From: Moniliophthora roreri
Lineage: Eukaryota; Basidiomycota; Agaricomycetes; Agaricales; Marasmiaceae
Assembly (NCBI GenBank): GCA_001466705.2
Contig: LATX02000187.1
Location: forward strand, 124,001-188,000
Direction: 5' to 3'
DNA: 64,000 bases
Positions 24,872 through 36,795 of this stretch are shown piece by piece. The stretch's first letter is position 1. Every line of letters begins with the position of its first letter. A model generated the notes under the pieces. The model ran no database searches. It was not told where the DNA came from and saw only the letters and a program-made list of their open reading frames with translations. The translations under genes were made by a program, and so were the position numbers.

Positions 24872-25722
24872 ATTTGAGAGTTCCTGGAGCATTTCGTGCT
24901 CTGAAGGCACGTCGTTGTGGTAGCTGCCAACCGCGGTTCCGATTTTGGCAGATGACTAAGCAAATTGGCTGCGATTTGATGGCACAACTCAGCTTTGTCG
25001 CGTCCACCCACCAGCAAACACTCATTTTATCGTACTCTACCTCATCTCTTGCATGGAATTGTATCAGAATAATGGAAAACTAGATTTGTGAATACTATAG
25101 ACTTAAAATACGACTACAAGATGCCTAGAGTAGTTTTTGAGACGGCGCGATGCGTATGTCGGGCTTACGGCATGTCATTGATACGCTAAACACTTACATC
25201 TTGCCACACGACCTCTCTGGCCGACGCAGTGGCGTGGATTGAACATTTCGGGAGTACTGATTAGATCGTACGAGACAGATTTTCCTTTTGTAACGATTTT
25301 CCTTTCCAAATGCCCAAGTTTCTGTCCAAAATGACCCCAGATAGGCCATATGTAGCCGTATTCACATCAAGTAAGAAATCTGTCTCGTACAAATCAATAT
25401 GGCATCCCTATTGATACATTTTTTCACCTTCGTATGGTGCTACATACCACGAGTCGTGAGATGACTTTTCTGTGCCATGATTTCTGAGAGACGCGCAGTG
25501 TGGGAAATATCAGAGCGGAGTTTAAACCCGCGGGGGTTGGCAGCTACCAGTCGTTGTCGTTGAGCTCAACGATGAATCCCGTGACTATCACGCAGAGTCA
25601 CGCAGTAATAATTGTGACATCTAATTTGCACTTTTTTTTCGTAAGGTATTTGTGTACTAGAATTGTCTACTGCGCTGGTATAACTCGAGCAACGCGAATG
25701 ACAAAGTTTGTACCACAGGTAG
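24872..25722. other. Intergenic region with a small inverted-repeat element
   Basis: It lies between the 5' end of MED21 and the 3' end of the AAA+ ATPase gene, both on the minus strand. A 123-base element with perfect 15-base ends occupies 25268-25390. No gene was recognised. Confidence 0.5.
25268..25390. repeat. Small element with perfect 15-base terminal inverted repeats
   Basis: GTACGAGACAGATTT at 25268-25282 is the exact inverse of AAATCTGTCTCGTAC at 25376-25390. The interior has no coding content. Flanks (AGATC on the left, AAATC on the right) do not give a clear target duplication, so a MITE origin is possible but unproven. Confidence 0.65.
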
Positions 25723-28027
25723 TTATACACCTTCCTTCTTCTTCTGCTTTAGCCTTGCGATGTCCCAATCTTGTGTAACCTCCAGAACTGCATCAATATG
25801 TTCCACCGACAATATAGCTTTCTGAGAAAGCGCGATGCATTGAGCGCTGCTAACAGCATTCTTAATCTGTCAATGTGAGGATGAGTGCCAATCCCCATAC
25901 ACAACGGATTGTACCAACCTGACGCCCGTTTAGACTGTGCACGGCGAGTCTATCCAGGTCATTATTGTTGATATGCCCCTTTCCTTGAGCCGCTTTGTCA
26001 AAAAATTTATTCCAGATCTTCCTCCGTGCATCATAGTCAAGGTCAGGATAGTGAATAGAAAAGTGGATCCGACCTGGGGTCAACGGTAAGCATCTGATAA
26101 CAATAACAGAGTATGTAGAAAGAAATGTACTCTCAAATGCAGCATCACAGTGCTCTAAAAGATTGGTTGTGAGGATAAGGATTCCCTGGTAGTACTCCAG
26201 CTGCTTGAGAAAAATGGACACGAGCGCGTTTCGCATCACATCTGTCCCACTCCTTTGTTGTAGGAAAACCTCCGCTTCATCCAATAACAGGACGGCATTC
26301 CACATTTGAGCGAGCTCCAGCACTTGTGTCAAGCGCTTATCAACGTCGACAGGCTTCACACCAAGCTCTCCTGCGCTGAGCACGTACAAGGGACGATGAG
26401 TAGCCTCGGCGACAGCTTCGGCGGTGAGTGTCTTCCCACAACCTGGGTTGCCGGACAACAGGCCAATAAGTCCTTTGCCCTTCCCTTTCACGACGTCATC
26501 GAAAGTCATTGAACGTGCCGAATGTTGTTGCACAAGGGCATGTATGAGAGTCTTCTGTTTTTCGCCTAAGACCAGGGATTCGAATGCCTCGCCCGACCAC
26601 TGAATATCCTGCAAGCGATCCATTGCAAACCCACCTACCACGTAGAAGTCAGCAAATAGACACAGTTCGGAACGGTTCGACTCACCCCACATCTTGACGC
26701 CGAAACAGAAACCCAACAGGACCGGGGTACATATCATATAGTCCTCGTCCGTGAGCTCACTTCGATTCAAGCGACGGTGAATGGAATAATTATACGTGCA
26801 GTTAGGTTCGAATAGACGGAATGCTGTTGGGTCGATCATGACCCGCTCATATGTCTGCAATGACGTCGCTTCTCAGCTTTACTTCCCAAGAGAATACAAA
26901 AGAGAGCTCACGTTAAATTTCATGCGCTTTACCTTGAAATTCTCATTCATTGTCTCTCGCATTGCCTGTCCACTTATTTCGTGGTAGCTATGTTGCTCCA
27001 TTTGCGCAAACTTCTTTCCCCTTTGGATAGCATGCTCACGAAGTGCTTCTTTGGAGGGGTGGTGTTCGAGCGGAAACACAGGGAGATCTTGAATCCTTCG
27101 GGCGCCAAGATAGAGATCTATTTCCAGGATTTCGCGGGCATGACCAAAGTTGTTGCCATCATTGCTGATGATATCGCAAGCGATGGCAGCGTATTTACTC
27201 TTGTCCTGAGGTCTCATCCGGTACTCCACAGTCCGGGCCAGTAGTATCTGCATCTGCTCAGTGAGCGCGTGAAATCGATACACAAGTGCGTTTGGTTTGA
27301 ACAGCGCCCAAAGTAACTCGTAGGTGATTTCCTGGTGTGCAAGGAGTCTCTCGAAGTTGTTGATGTTGTCTGTATGATCTTCGTGAACGTATTGAATTGC
27401 GACCTAATGGAAATTGTCTAACAGGCGCTACACCAGGGAGAAGTTGCAAATCATACCTTGAGATCGTTAATGAGTCCTTGGTCAGGTGAAGCTTGCGATT
27501 CTTCTCGTTCTAATCGTTCTTGAAGGCCAAAAAAGGAATGAAAGAATAACTCGGGATTAGCCTACGAGATATCAGGATAGACACTGTCGTCAATGAGCTA
27601 ATTGTACTCACCACGGGAGGATTCCGTGTTAGCGTTAATCCTTCGACGTCCTTGTTGATCTCTGCGAGCACGTTACATAGTGCTGGACTCCGAATATCAA
27701 TCACAGTCCCCTCGTATTCGCCTTTGGTGTTGATGAGCCGTCTTACAGTGAGAACAGGCTTTCGGTCAGAGAGCTTTTTCGGTTTGGCGGTCTTGCGCAA
27801 GGTGTCTGAAAAGGTTCTCCTAGATTCTCTATGATCAGAATTCATCCGGAGGGATTAAAAATTCACTTGCAGGTCAAAGCTAAAGGATTATCAAGTAGTT
27901 TGTAACTGACAAAACAGGAAAAGAAGGGAAAGCAGACGCACTATTGGTCGTAGCGAGCTATACGTTTTGAAAGGTCGGCGTTTGAAGATTTATCATCGGC
28001 CCGGGGTTCCGTAGACGATTCAGCCAT
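25723..28027 (-). CDS. AAA+ ATPase of the fungal DUF7025 type (possible N-terminal frameshift)
   Basis: Exons 27827-27612, 27561-27457, 27403-26912, 26854-26686, 26634-26131, 26073-25919 and 25866-25723 join in frame to 594 residues. Upstream, 28027-27942 (MAESSTEPRADDK to RYDQ) and a 13-base exon 27879-27867 continue the family's YFDL segment. The N-terminal half is the DUF7025-like region (ERLLAHQEITYELLWALFKP, ILLARTVEYRMR, CDIISNDGNNFGHA, TPVLLGFCFGVKMWG). The ATPase follows: Walker A GNPGCGKT near residue 420, Walker B VLLLDEAEVFL, and sensor region GILILTTNL. The gene ends QDWDIARLKQKKK. The family is abundant in filamentous fungi and its substrate is unknown; RFC/katanin-like remodelling of protein complexes is only an inference. 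The join between the 13-base exon and the 27827 exon cannot be made in frame with a GT-AG intron. Either a frameshift is present or translation starts at the in-frame ATG at 27845. Confidence 0.85.
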
Positions 28028-28442
28028 AATTGGTCAATTTTCCCAGGATCGACCTTCGATGCAACCACCAACATTCCAGCAGAGTCCGTATTTATGCAGT
28101 TCCAGAGTCAGCGCTCGTAATGTCCCATGCCGCCGAAAACGAGGGTTTCACGTTAAAGTGCTTCCTTTCTTGGAAGTCAAGTGTCAATTAAGAAGCGCGC
28201 CAGGTATGCATTTAATTTCTCTATGTAATATATCGCGAGCTGATATATCCAGATATGCTTTGCAACTGCTGTGAAACACGCGGTCTATCAAGGTTATCAG
28301 CCGCCCAGTTTGGGAATTGTGTTTTAAATAGCAAGGGGCCGGAGTGTTCATAATGGTGATCTTGGGAACGTTCACTGAGCGCCGTTGACCAAGCACCACC
28401 ACGCATCACACCTATCGTTTCGTTTCTCCCCTTAGTGATAAA

Positions 28443-31400
28443 ATGTCCAGCGATAGATCCTCCGTCATGTCGGAGATGATGTCGGGGACGACCTTGGCCC
28501 AAAGGTCTTGGAGTTCACAGACCGATCTCACCATAAGGCGAGTCAATGACTAATCGAGTTATTCGAGATCTGACGAGTAGATAATATTGTAGAGACACAC
28601 GGTCGACATTTCAGCGTGCTCTAGACGACTACATCCAAGGCCTTCCGGAGAAGAAACAGAAACGCAAATTCATTGTCGCGTGCGCGTCACTAGGAAGCTC
28701 AGCAACCCCTGAGGCAATCAACGAAGCTATTCAAAGAGCAGAGGAGAAAAAGACTTCAAAGAGAGCCATCAAGAACATAATGAGCCCGGTGATAAACGCC
28801 CTGAAGGATTATGCTGGTATCATAGATTTACTGGGTGAGTCGATTAGTCTCTACGGATACCTCTGCACTATAACAACTTCATAGCGTCCGCCGGTCCTAT
28901 GCCGACCGCTATCATATGGGGTGCACTTAAAGTAGTCATAGAGGTAAGCGCCCAAGTACGTGTTTGTATATTTCCGTATTAACAGCCCTTAGGGCGCGCA
29001 ACGGTATCTCAGCCTCTTCGATACGATCAAATCAGAGCTACGGTCACTGGCATCAGAAACTCAGCGAATAACTGAATATGAATACCTGTACGGTGAGTCA
29101 GAGAGAATGCAGATGCTCTTTTACAATTCATACATCAACATGCTTCGGTTTTGGAGTAAAGTGGACCGTGAATGTGACCGTTGCTGTAAGTAAATCTTTT
29201 CGTGGCTTTCAGGTGCGCCATCTGAAAAGCTTTCAGACTTCAGCTCCATATGTCGAGCGGCCACGTCCTTTAGCACCAAAAAGTTGAACGAGATAATTCA
29301 AGACATCAAAGATGATGCAGACGATATCGAGGAGACTGCCACTCTTGTCGAGGCTAGACTAGCAAAAGGAGAGCGAGAGGAAGCCAAAAATGAACGCCGG
29401 GAGGCAGCAGGGGAGAGACTGAAAGCGCAAGCAGAACGTCGGGCTGCAGAAAAATGGCGTGCTGAGCAGAAAGCAGATCAACAAGGTCTGTGTACGCCGT
29501 TCGCCCGTTTCCTTTATTTAATCATCATCATCATCCTGCAGTCGATCGCTATCGTCAGATCTCTGAGTGGCTGAGATCGAAGTACTCAAATGAGAGTAAT
29601 TTCAATCGCCACCAAGCAAATCAAGTCCGTTGGCTGCCTGGAACATGTGATTGGCTTCATCAACACCATTACTATGGTGCATGGGTGGACGGGTCCTTGA
29701 AGCCGCCAGTTATGTGGATCCGAGCCCCGCCGGGGTACGGAAAGTCCGTTTTATGCTCCTTTGCGGTGCGATCTGTGCAGGATAACAACCCAAAGGCTGC
29801 GGTGGCCTATCATTTCTGCCAATTTGACCAACCTTATACTGCCACCGAAGTTCTCCGCCTCCTCGGTGATCAACTTTTCGAGGCTTTTTGGAAAGGGACC
29901 GAGCAGGTCGATGAAGAGATGTATCTCTTGACCCAGAGAAGTGCATGCTCTCTGGACCATATTAAACGGCTGCTCGATGCTCTCACCAAGAAACTGCCCC
30001 TTGTATTCATTTTCGTTGATGGTCTTGACGAAGAACAGGAATACCAGAGGTGGTCAGAAATCAGCATCGTCATCGACTATTTGAATCAACTTACCACTGA
30101 GCATCCGGACACTGTACGAGTATGGTATAGCAGCCAGCCTCGGACGTATATCACCGAGAAGCTTACCGCTTCTCATGTCGTCGACATCCAGGTACATGCT
30201 GGACCGGATGTTACTTTATTCCTCTCTCGTGCTATACCAGAGGTGGATGAACTTGGAGATGGCGGAAACGAGCTTATTGACGCCTTGGTCGATCGAGCGG
30301 ATGGCAACTTTTTATGGGCTAGTTTAATGATAAAGGCACTACGGGAAGAGGTAAATACTCTTCGCGAAATGCGGAAATTCATTCAGAATGGGCTTCCCAC
30401 GGAGTTGGACGGGTACTACCAACGGATATTTGACCGGATTGAGAAGCCTCAGCGCGGTTTGGCTTGGTATGCTACACTTCTGTACTTCATTTAGCCCGTG
30501 CTAAAATAACTTTATTGCATCCAGCAAAGTGTTTTCTTTGTTAGCCCATGCTCGACGTCGTTTACGACTAGGAGAAATCCGCGAGGCGATTGGATTGTTA
30601 CAGAGCAAATCCCCTGCTACTCCTTTAATTGACGATATGCCCTTCATTCAACGCCTGGTCAGGATATCCGCTCCGCTCATCGAGATCGACAACAAAAATT
30701 CGAACCAAAGCGATTGCGTTTGTCATATCACTCATTCAAGTGTTCTTGACTTTCTCCTGCGACATCCCGATATTCTAGGTCCCCATCTTCGTATATCCCC
30801 TTCAATCATTGCGAATGCTTGCATATTATACCTCCGTCAGGACAGGTACTCCCAATTATTGGAGAGAGACGGCTCTCGTTGGTTCGACGCCACCGGTCAA
30901 CCAATCGATCAACACCAGTTCATTCTGTATGCCGCCAAATATTGGGATCGACATCTCGACACCGTAGCTCCAACCAAAGCGCTCCAGGAGGCCGTCAACG
31001 ACTTTCTCATCTCAACCAACTTCCAAACATGTATCCAGGTACAATGCTTATGGGTTGACGGCAAGTTTGATATATTCAGAGTTAACGGGCTACCCGATCA
31101 CTTGACGTTCCTCGTACGCGTACTTCCAAGGTGGTTTGTGCAAGGTTCGGCTGAAGCACGCAAGAAGTGGAGGGACTACAGGCACTTTGTTCATCAATGG
31201 AGATCTTTTCTAAGCTGCGCATCATGTTGTACACCGAATTGCGAAGTGTTAGCCTCTCCTGGAGAGGTAGACAGGTGCTGGTGGGCCGCACTCGGACCCC
31301 AGAATTTCTTATCGAAAATGCCTGGTCGGTACACTTCGTTCTGTTTCCAGCCAGACGACGATGTGGAAAAGGGAAGAGGTCAAACATTTGAAGCTCCGAG

Positions 31401-33463
31401 TTCGAGAGGTGACCAGCTCAAAATCCTGCGGGTAGAGTGAGTACTTCGTATTGCTATAGTACTGCCCTGCTGATTCTTGGTACAGAGCTCGAACAGAAGA
31501 CACATTGACTCTTACGTGCGAGCACTGGGACCTAAAGGCTGGTTCTACCCCGTCTAAAACAAACCAGCAACAAATTTTGGTCAGAGACGAGCCACGAAAC
31601 TGGCTACTGTACTCCAAACCTTCCATCGAGGATTCAAAAGCCCTTGCCGGAAAGGCTGCGCTTGCTGCCTTCAGTGATGACTGCCAATTCCTTCGGATTG
31701 GTGTCCAAATATTCGCCTTGAACAGTGACTTGAACGAATATCATCCAATCATTGGCATGAACTCGACAACCAGCCTCTATCCTTCCTATGTCGAGGAATT
31801 TGCGGTTCGTGGAGGACTTGTAGTCCTCGCTTCCAGGAGAGAATTGACCCCCGATTTTGTACGCCAGAACGGGCTACGAGACCGTGTGGTGGAGGATTTC
31901 GGGATGCATCTCACTGGGCTTGAGGAGCGGATGGCAGAAGGCGAGGATGCGCAGGATGCAGATAGTGAAGAGCCGCAGTCCTCAGAGGAGTCAGAAGCCT
32001 ATGATGATACGACTTCCGAAGACGAGGCGTACGAAACATGGAGCGAAAACTCTACGATTCTATCCGAAGACTTCATATTTGAGGACGATATTATCCTTCC
32101 TACAGGTCGACCGATTGACATGGAATCTGAAAATTCTGAATCTAGTACATCTTCCGAGCACGACTCGGAGGCAGAGGAGAACGACAAACCCAACCCTTCT
32201 CCCAACTCTTCCGATCCCGAGCTTCCTGCTCATGCTGTGGTAGGATACGGCAGATGGGATAGCGATGACGAATACTTCTGGGATATGAGCGACGAGGAGT
32301 ATCTCGCTTATGTTCCTCCATTGCTTTCACGCAAGGCCCGTGAACCCCAGGTGTCTATTAGTGTTTTTAATACCAATCCCAACGTCGCCGAAAGAATCTT
32401 CCATCTTTCGCTCCCGTTACGCTTCAGGCTATTTGATTCACCCCCAGCCATACATCCGACTGAACCACTCATTGTATGGCCAATCGGCGGCGGGGACGTC
32501 TTATTTGCGGATGTACAGAGGAAGACGTACTTTACACGAAGGACACGGCCTTCTACAACATATAGTAAGCACGCGTCTCTTGCCTATTCATTGCATTACT
32601 CTTACCTGCTCACTGGCAGCTCGACACATCTTCATGAAATGCCACTTCTCGCCATCTGGCCAGCACCTACACATTGTGGCCCTAGAAGGTCGGAAGAAAC
32701 CTGCTCCTCGAACGCCCTCGAAAGCAAACAAACCCCTCAAGCTCGCCCTCCTCGTAACCACATACCGCCTCTCAAATCGCAAAACAACCCATTCACCGCC
32801 TACTCTCATTCATCGCTCCCGAGTAAACCTAGGTTCCACATATTCTTTACCGGTGTCCAGTTTACCCTTCAGTTTAACCTGGACCCCAAAACTATTATAC
32901 TTCACCGTCAGCAGAAAGGTTCTCAAAGTCTATCGCATTCGTCTCTTTCCCGATCCTGCGGCTAATGAGGCAGAAGGGAGATTCTCAATAGACCGAAATG
33001 CAGTCCTAGTCCCGCGGAAACTGATCTTTTTGCCAGATACTGCTGCGGGACGTGCTGTTCACTTTTTCCCCGCACCTGATGGCGGTGAAAGTACGGAAGC
33101 ACGTATTATCATTGGTACTGAGAATAGAGGATCAGCGGTTTACATGGGATCTACGGGACACGAAGGTGCTCCATCGAACGAATTGCATGTCGTAGAGATG
33201 TCTCGAGATGTGAAGGGCCTAAAAGGTATGCTCTCGCCTCCGGTAGGATGTTTCGTGGACGAGCAGTCGGATTTGGGTGGTTGGGTCAAGTCGAGTGATA
33301 GGACGGAGGTTGCAGATGATATGGGTATTGGTCGGTTGGATCGTCGGAGAGAGAAATTTGATTTTGAAGACGACTGTGATTGTAAGTGGGTTCATTGGTA
33401 TTGTAGGGCGTGTTACTGATAACTTTTTTTTTACACATTACAGTGGAGCCGTACATTTTCTAA
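28443..33463 (+). CDS. NACHT-domain NLR-like ATPase with C-terminal propeller-like region
   Basis: Ten exons (28443-28537, 28593-28834, 28885-28943, 28993-29185, 29237-29485, 29542-30466, 30525-31436, 31486-32564, 32620-33381, 33444-33463) join in frame to 1,511 residues. Residues about 30-220 form a helical DUF7708-like N-terminal domain (RALDDYIQGLPEKKQK, SAGPMPTAIIWGALKVVIE, YLYGESERMQMLFYNSYINM). A charged coiled coil follows (EAAGERLKAQAERRAAEKWR). The NACHT ATPase has P-loop APPGYGKS near residue 341 and Walker B LVFIFVDGLDEE near 435, then a winged-helix-like part (LLAHARRRLRLGEIREAI). An acidic Ser/Glu-rich linker (about 31920-32220) precedes a C-terminal region with KCHFSPSGQHLHIVALEG, resembling WD40-type propellers, ending DDCDLEPYIF. 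Such proteins are the fungal counterparts of NLR immune or heterokaryon-incompatibility receptors, but the ligand and role are unknown. The first intron needs a GC donor (28538-28592). Confidence 0.88.
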
Positions 33464-33608
33464 TGTATGTAGTCCGTTGTAGAAAACAATCGTCACCAAA
33501 CACAATATATGCAGTATCGCTCTTAATGGCCAAGTCGTGATATGTGAGGTTATATTGACTAGTCAGAACCCGGCACATATAATGAGTTTCATTAACATAC
33601 CCATTTCC
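33464..33608. other. Convergent intergenic spacer
   Basis: The 145 bases between the stop codons of the NACHT gene (+) and the SDR gene (-) must hold both 3' ends. No terminator-like structure stands out. Confidence 0.5.
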
Positions 33609-34632
33609 TCATCCTGTCGTAGTAAATCCGTACTTCTTCATCGCCTTCTTCTCAACGAACGAAGGCCATATCCAATAAAGCAAATGACCCAGCCGCATAG
33701 TAGATGGCAAGAATACCAGCTTTTCTCCGCTATCAACTACTTCAACACAGCGCTTGGCGACATCAGCTACTTTCAATCCTTCCGAGTTCCATGTCGAGGT
33801 AGCTTTGGCCGTAGAGTCAACGTCGACTGCAGATGCACGAAAGTCGCCCTGAACTGTGCTTGGTAGGATGAATGAGAAATTGATAGAGGGGTGCTCAATG
33901 GCAAGTGATTGATAGAGAAGTAGGGAGGCGCTTTTAGTTGAGCCGTAGATTGTACGTGTAGGTGCTGGCACGACAGCGCCGAGCGATGATATGAGAAGGA
34001 TAGAGGGTGATGAGGAGGTTCTTTTGAGAAGAGGGATCTAAGTTTACACCTTAGCGTCGAATGTCGTTTACCGGAGAGCGTACTCACAAAGGTAACGGCA
34101 GCAACCAAAGGCCCGATGTAATTGCCTTGCACCGCTGCACTGGCTGCGGTGACTGCACGTTCTACGCCCGCTTGAGTTGCATTTGCGGTCGGAGAATCCA
34201 CATCTGCAATGGACAAAAGTGGTCTGGTTGCTGATACTCCTGCTGCAACAATTATAGTATCTATTCCTCCGAGATCTAAAGAACATGGTAAGCCAGCTAT
34301 TCACTTCAATTTATAAACTACTTGCCAGTTTCTAGCATATTTCTGAGCCTGATCATATCCTCAACGTTGCTGAGATCTGCCACGGCTGAAATAGCTCCTT
34401 TACACTCCTCAACTGCTTCTGCGAGCTTCTCCGGCGTGCGCCCAACTATGCAGACTTTTGCGCCTCGAGCTGCATATTGACGCGCGATTTCCCTTCCTAT
34501 ACCGCTTGAACCTCCGAGAACAAGCACTCTTTCACTTTGATGCAGAATTTTCCTACGCCGTCGCGTCTCATAGACGAGTTTTCGAGTCGCAAAGAGGAAT
34601 GGGATGAGAAGAAGCAGCCAAGAACGACCCAT
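33609..34632 (-). CDS. Membrane-anchored short-chain dehydrogenase/reductase
   Basis: Exons 34632-34326, 34275-34088 and 34037-33609 join in frame to 307 residues. An N-terminal hydrophobic segment (SWLLLLIPFLFATRKLVY) suggests a membrane anchor. The Rossmann motif is GGSSGIG at residues 40-46, then VGRTPEKLAEAV; the catalytic part has LLISSLGAV and YGSTK (Tyr196, Lys200). This is a classical SDR using NAD(P)H. The layout resembles endoplasmic-reticulum enzymes such as 3-ketodihydrosphingosine reductase or 17-beta-hydroxysteroid-dehydrogenase-like SDRs, but the substrate cannot be decided. The first intron (34276-34325) uses a GC donor (GCAAGT). The gene is divergent from the BCKDH E2 gene. 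Confidence 0.88.
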
Positions 34633-34773
34633 GTGAATTACTGCCGAATCCGGATCAGAAAACGTACTTTTTGGCTCACAAACTGATTTTAGGCCAGATT
34701 TTTCTCGGACGGATCTTACCCTTTTTGCCCTTTATTTATCCCGGATCCGGCGACGACAACACTCAATTCCCCA
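34633..34773. promoter_or_regulatory. Bidirectional promoter between SDR and BCKDH E2 genes
   Basis: Only 141 bases separate the two start codons on opposite strands. The interval holds a T-rich middle (ACTTTTTGG, TTTTTCTCG, CCCTTTTTGCC) and a TATTTATCC sequence near 34735 pointing toward the E2 gene. Shared regulation is possible but not shown. Confidence 0.5.
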
Positions 34774-36496
34774 ATGCTACCAGGTCGTCTCACTACTCGT
34801 CTTCTCGGTCGACGACAACAATATCTTTTCGTGTCAAAATACCATGCAACGAGCGCAAGATATGCAAAGGTCACACAGCGATTCAAGCTTGCGGATATTG
34901 GAGAAGGAATCACAGAATGTGAGGTTATCAAATGGTCAGTGAGATACACACAGCGCCTTAACCTTTGCAGGGCATTCGTACTCATAAAACTTACCCCAAG
35001 TAATGCAGGAATGTGAAGCCAAAGTCTTCAGTGCAGTCTTTTGATCCCCTGTGTGAGGTTCAATCCGACAAGGCCAGTGTCGAGATTACTAGTCCGTTTG
35101 ACGGTGTTGTTACGGAACTGCTGGTGCAGGAGGGAGAGGTTGCAAAGGTTGGATCTGGGCTTTGTTTGATTGAAGTGGACGAGGAGGTTGCTAGTAGCCT
35201 GGACTCCAAGGCTGTAGAACCAGTTGGTACACCAGGAGCTTCGACGTCGAAAGAGAGGGAAGCCGCGACAAAGGAATCCCCTCGACAACCAGAACCAGAG
35301 TCGAAGGAGTCGATGTCACGTAGAAAACATCCTATGGACCCGACGTTCATACCAGAAGCGGACGGAAGTAGCTCAAGATCCGAAAATGTCCTTGCTACAC
35401 CATCCGTTCGTCATTTTGCACGTCAGAATGGGATTGATCTTTCTCTGTTGGCGCCTGGAAGTGGGAGAGATGGTAGAATTGAGAAGCGGGATGTCGAAGC
35501 ATTCTTAGCAGGGGCTTCTAAGTCACCTGCTCCGGAGACGCGTCAAGTTGGTGAGGATGTTGTGGTGGAACTGGGACGTACGCGATATGGAATGTGGAAA
35601 GCAATGGAGAAGGTTTGTGTTTCTTTGGAGTCTTGGGTTTCGAGGCTGATTTTGGATGTATTCTTATAGAGTCTCGAGATACCTCATTTCGGGTATGTAC
35701 CGTTCAGTCCTTCGTCTGAATGCAGTCTCAAAAAATGTACAGGTACTCGACTACACTGGATCTTACTGCGCTCGACGCCATTCTCCCGACGTTAAGTGCA
35801 TCTATTCCGTCACACTATCTTCAGATTCCTTCCACGCCACCACCTCCGCAAGCCGTTTCACCTTCCTCAATACTGCCACCGCCATCACCACCGCCGGTTG
35901 CCGATTCGGGTCGGTACACTAAACTGACGTATCTTCCATTCCTCCTCAAGACCCTGTCCAAAGCCATGATGGAATGGCCGCTCCTACGGTCATCCATTAC
36001 GCCCAATTCCGCAGGGACCGGAAAACCGACTCTTACCATTCGACCCCAAGCCGACATTGCCATCGCGCTCTCTACACCTACCGGTCTCTACACACCCACA
36101 ATTCAAGGTGCAAACTCGTACTCTGTCTATGGGCTTGCATCACAGCTCAAGCACCTCTCGCACCTTGGACGTCAGACACCTTGTGGCCTCACACCCAAGG
36201 AGATGCCTAAGCGAGGAGGCACACTGACGGTATCCAACGTCGGCGCTATTGGTGCTGGCGACTTTGCATCACCTGTGCTTGTACCTGGGGGAGGCGTAGC
36301 TATTGTTGCTATCGGTAGGGCTAAATGGGTGTGGGACGTTGATCGGGGTGATGGGAAGGGCGAGAGAAGACTCAAGGTTGGGACCAGCTGGAGTGCTGAT
36401 CACCGAGTGGTTGAAGGTGCCGAACTCGCAGCGTTTGTTGAATGCTGGCGAGAGTATGTCGAGCGTCCTGAACGTTTGATTGGCGATAGCGTATAA
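34774..36496 (+). CDS. Branched-chain alpha-keto acid dehydrogenase E2 (dihydrolipoyl transacylase)
   Basis: Exons 34774-34934, 35009-35612, 35670-35692 (23 bases) and 35743-36496 join in frame to 513 residues. The Arg-rich start MLPGRLTTRLLGRRQQYLFV fits a mitochondrial presequence. The lipoyl domain begins FKLADIGEGITECEVIKW and carries the lipoylated Lys75 in QSDKASVEITSPFDG. A Pro/Ser-rich linker leads to the E3/E1-binding domain (VLATPSVRHFARQNGIDLSL, GRDGRIEKRDVEAFL). The catalytic domain has TLTVSNVGAIGAGDFASPVL and SADHRVVEGAELAAF near the C-terminus. The usual motif is HRxxDG; here the Asp is Glu487. The protein transfers acyl groups from branched-chain keto acids to CoA in valine, leucine and isoleucine breakdown. 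The first intron is 74 bases with a GTCAGT donor. Confidence 0.93.
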
Positions 36497-36795
36497 TGGT
36501 GATGTGCGATTGGTAGTAGGTGATTAACCAATGATGTACTCTTTACTGTATATACCAAGTTTGCCAGCGTTGAGCCCGAAAGAAAGGTACCGTACAGTGG
36601 CGTACAGCATCCCAATGATCCATCTGCTGTACGAGACTTGGCCATCACAACGGCGTGTAACTCATAATTATCACAAGAACTGATTGTCTCTCTTTCTCCC
36701 CTTCCCCTTCCCTTCCTCATTTCCTTTCATTTTCTCTACTTTCCTTTCCCTTTTCTGTTCATTTTCTTCTTCAAGTCGCAGGTCGCCTTCAAATA

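Noticed and set aside
32310..33419. A 369-codon plus-strand frame taken as a separate gene.
   Set aside because: Only the part after 32620 is coding; it is exon 9 of the NACHT gene, entered through the intron at 32565-32619. The part before is an out-of-frame shadow of exon 8.
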